Both the position numbers and the translations under genes were made by a program. From NCBI GenBank assembly GCA_001872985.1, contig MNYA01000290.1, positions 536-6,288 on the forward strand: 5,753 bases of DNA, in the 5' to 3' direction. This stretch comes from a bacterium CG2_30_54_10. GTDB taxonomy: Bacteria > Muiribacteriota > Ozemobacteria > Ozemobacterales > Ozemobacteraceae. Shown here piece by piece: positions 4,339-5,753 of the stretch (the stretch's first letter is position 1; every line of letters begins with the position of its first letter). A model generated the notes under the pieces. The model had not been told where the DNA came from, searched no databases, and was given only the letters and a program-made list of their open reading frames with translations.

Positions 4339-5753
4339 ATCCGACCAGGGGTTGGTCTCATCGGCTGACCTCTGGTCCGCCACCATGCAGCCGCAGCTAC
4401 GACCGCAATTGGAATCAGCCAGTGGTTGAGAATCGGCTGGGCTCCCATGAACGCACCCCCGACAGGGTCCTGGGACGGAAACCACCCTTCCACAAAGATC
4501 ACATAAGGGGCCATAAAGACCAGGTCAAGCTTCAGGGCGGGAAGAAATTTTCCTTCGCGGATTGCATTGCCGCACAGGATCGTCCCCAAGATGAAAGCGA
4601 AAACCCACCCTCCCGGATCTGCGCCTATCCCCCCTCGAAAAAGCGCGTAAGCCAGCGCCGGCCACCAGGTCGATCCTTCCTGGAACGGCTTCGACCAGCG
4701 GATGGCCGCGCCACAAAATAACTCGAAAAAAGCTGCTGACGCGGCAATATTGACCAGAATGACGATGGTCAGTTCCTTGAATGGAATATGGGTCGGAGTC
4801 CATTTTCCGCTCTCAGCCGCCAGTATAGCCGGAAGCCACCCTGATAAAATCAGCGCAACCCAAGCCAATGAATCGGCGCCGGAGCCCTGAAATCCGAGAT
4901 GAGTTTCCGATTGTAGGTTAACAGGGTAAACTCTCTGCCCATTAGTTTCCGGAGTTGGCGTGCCGGTTTTCCCCCCGATCCGATCGAAGCGGGCAAACTG
5001 CCGGGAAATCCCAGACCAGGCTAGAACTACAAGCCCCTCAGCCAGGATTATTCTGGCGAAATCATCGAGGTTTCCCAACCCCGCGTAAGGAATGAACCCC
5101 ACTACCACGATCCGAAAAAACCAGGCCGAACCAAAGCCTACGAGCAAAAGTGAGATCCATCTAATTGCGAGAGCGCGGCCGGTTCGTCTCCTCCAAAAAA
5201 TTGAGAACCCTTCGATCAACATTTTCCGGAGTTTCAAGTAGAGGGCCATGATTGATGCGCATCCAGCGAGGGAAAAAAGCCAACCAATCTTCTCCTGCCG
5301 GTCGGGCCGGGGCAACTGAGCGTCGGGGTGCATCCGTTCCCCCGCCACCACGGCGCGGACCCGGGCCATTTCCGAAATTGCTTCGGTGTTGCCGCTTCGC
5401 ATCAGCGGAATCAGGCGGCCGACTGCCTCCCGATATCGCCCTTTCCAGATGCATATTTTCGCCTGGGTCAGGCTCGCTTTTTCCAGAAGCTTGTTGGTGG
5501 TATCTGTACCCAAGAACGGTTCGAAGCGCTTCACCAGATCAATGGTTCGAATGCCGGGATGATTTCCAACAAGCCAGACAAGCCTTTTTACGACAGCACT
5601 CGCTGGCAAGGATTCCGGGTTGTATCTTGCAGCCATGTCTGCCAAGTGATCCGCCTGAAAGCGCTCAAGAGAAATCCCAAAGGTCAATGTGAAAAAGGTC
5701 TTGAACGATCGGGCAAAACGCAAACCTTGTACAAGCCGGAAAATTTCGGCATC
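4305..5753 (-). CDS. multi-pass membrane protein with degenerate CPBP-like core, 5' end beyond right edge
   Basis: The frame is open to the right edge (first codons DAEIFRLVQGL), so the N-terminus is missing; the TTG at 5723 is only an internal possible start. Numbering from that TTG, residues about 30-130 are soluble and helical, TPR-like in character (KASLTQAKICIWKGRYREAVGRLIPLM). About eight or nine hydrophobic segments follow from residue 145. The segment from about 320 to 410 follows the layout of CPBP (CAAX/Abi) intramembrane proteases: FFELFCG (332-338) aligns with EExxFRG, LFRGGI (361-366) with LFxxxH, a GWVFAFILGTILCG helix follows, and LPALKLDLVF aligns with the HxxxN segment. All expected catalytic residues are replaced: Glu-Glu by Phe-Phe, Arg by Cys337, His by Ile366, and His/Asn by Leu399/Phe403. 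It is therefore a likely non-catalytic relative, if the family call is right. Function unknown. Confidence 0.8.
   Translation of the reverse strand, partial: DAEIFRLVQGLRFARSFKTFFTLTFGISLERFQADHLADMAARYNPESLPASAVVKRLVWLVGNHPGIRTIDLVKRFEPFLGTDTTNKLLEKASLTQAKICIWKGRYREAVGRLIPLMRSGNTEAISEMARVRAVVAGERMHPDAQLPRPDRQEKIGWLFSLAGCASIMALYLKLRKMLIEGFSIFWRRRTGRALAIRWISLLLVGFGSAWFFRIVVVGFIPYAGLGNLDDFARIILAEGLVVLAWSGISRQFARFDRIGGKTGTPTPETNGQRVYPVNLQSETHLGFQGSGADSLAWVALILSGWLPAILAAESGKWTPTHIPFKELTIVILVNIAASAAFFELFCGAAIRWSKPFQEGSTWWPALAYALFRGGIGADPGGWVFAFILGTILCGNAIREGKFLPALKLDLVFMAPYVIFVEGWFPSQDPVGGAFMGAQPILNHWLIPIAVVAAAAWWRTRGQPMRPTPGRIYMSTGSGSFL

Noticed and set aside
4342..4356. Small inverted repeat (GACCA...TGGTC) after the zinc-ribbon stop
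   Set aside because: The stem is only five bases with no T tract, and it lies inside the membrane-protein coding sequence, so it is not a credible terminator.
4210..4485. 91-codon minus-strand ORF running past the membrane-protein stop
   Set aside because: It is out of frame with the membrane-protein gene and antisense to the zinc-ribbon gene, with no recognisable domain or ribosome site.

Overview
This window comes from a bacterial chromosome with a Gram-negative-type envelope. I base that on a type IV pilus / type II secretion ATPase relative, an exported FecR-domain protein, sigma70-like promoters and strong Shine-Dalgarno sites. I cannot assign a phylum from sequence alone. A dispersed-repeat-like hairpin and several lineage-unfamiliar proteins suggest a poorly sampled group.

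Layout, right to left, since nearly everything is on the minus strand. (1) 5753-4305: a multi-pass membrane protein, cut by the right edge, with a helical N-terminal region and a CPBP-like (CAAX/Abi) core that has lost its catalytic residues. (2) 4189-4338, plus strand: a 49-residue zinc-ribbon protein that overlaps the 3' end of (1) tail to tail. (3) 4074-2707: a secreted FecR-domain protein with a coiled-coil, low-complexity C-terminal half. (4) 2591-2307: an HU-family DNA-binding protein with a near-consensus promoter, an UP-like A/T block and a clean intrinsic terminator. (5) 2264-2000: an intergenic gap with a hairpin repeat and a possible promoter. (6) 1990-332: a GspE/PilB/MshE-type ATPase homologue with an N-terminal MshEN (c-di-GMP-binding type) domain. 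Its Walker A lysine, Walker B glutamate, His-box histidines and arginine positions are all substituted, while the tetracysteine zinc site is kept. (7) 321 to the left edge: a Gly/Pro/Gln-rich, collagen-like protein starting 10 bases after (6), probably translationally coupled to it.

The most notable signal is that pair. A secretion/pilus ATPase fold that looks catalytically dead but keeps its nucleotide-second-messenger sensor domain and zinc knuckle sits directly ahead of a repeat-rich linker protein. I infer a c-di-GMP-responsive regulatory or scaffold subunit rather than a motor. A second apparent pseudoenzyme, the CPBP-like protein, lies in the same window. The HU gene is an independent transcription unit and need not be functionally related.
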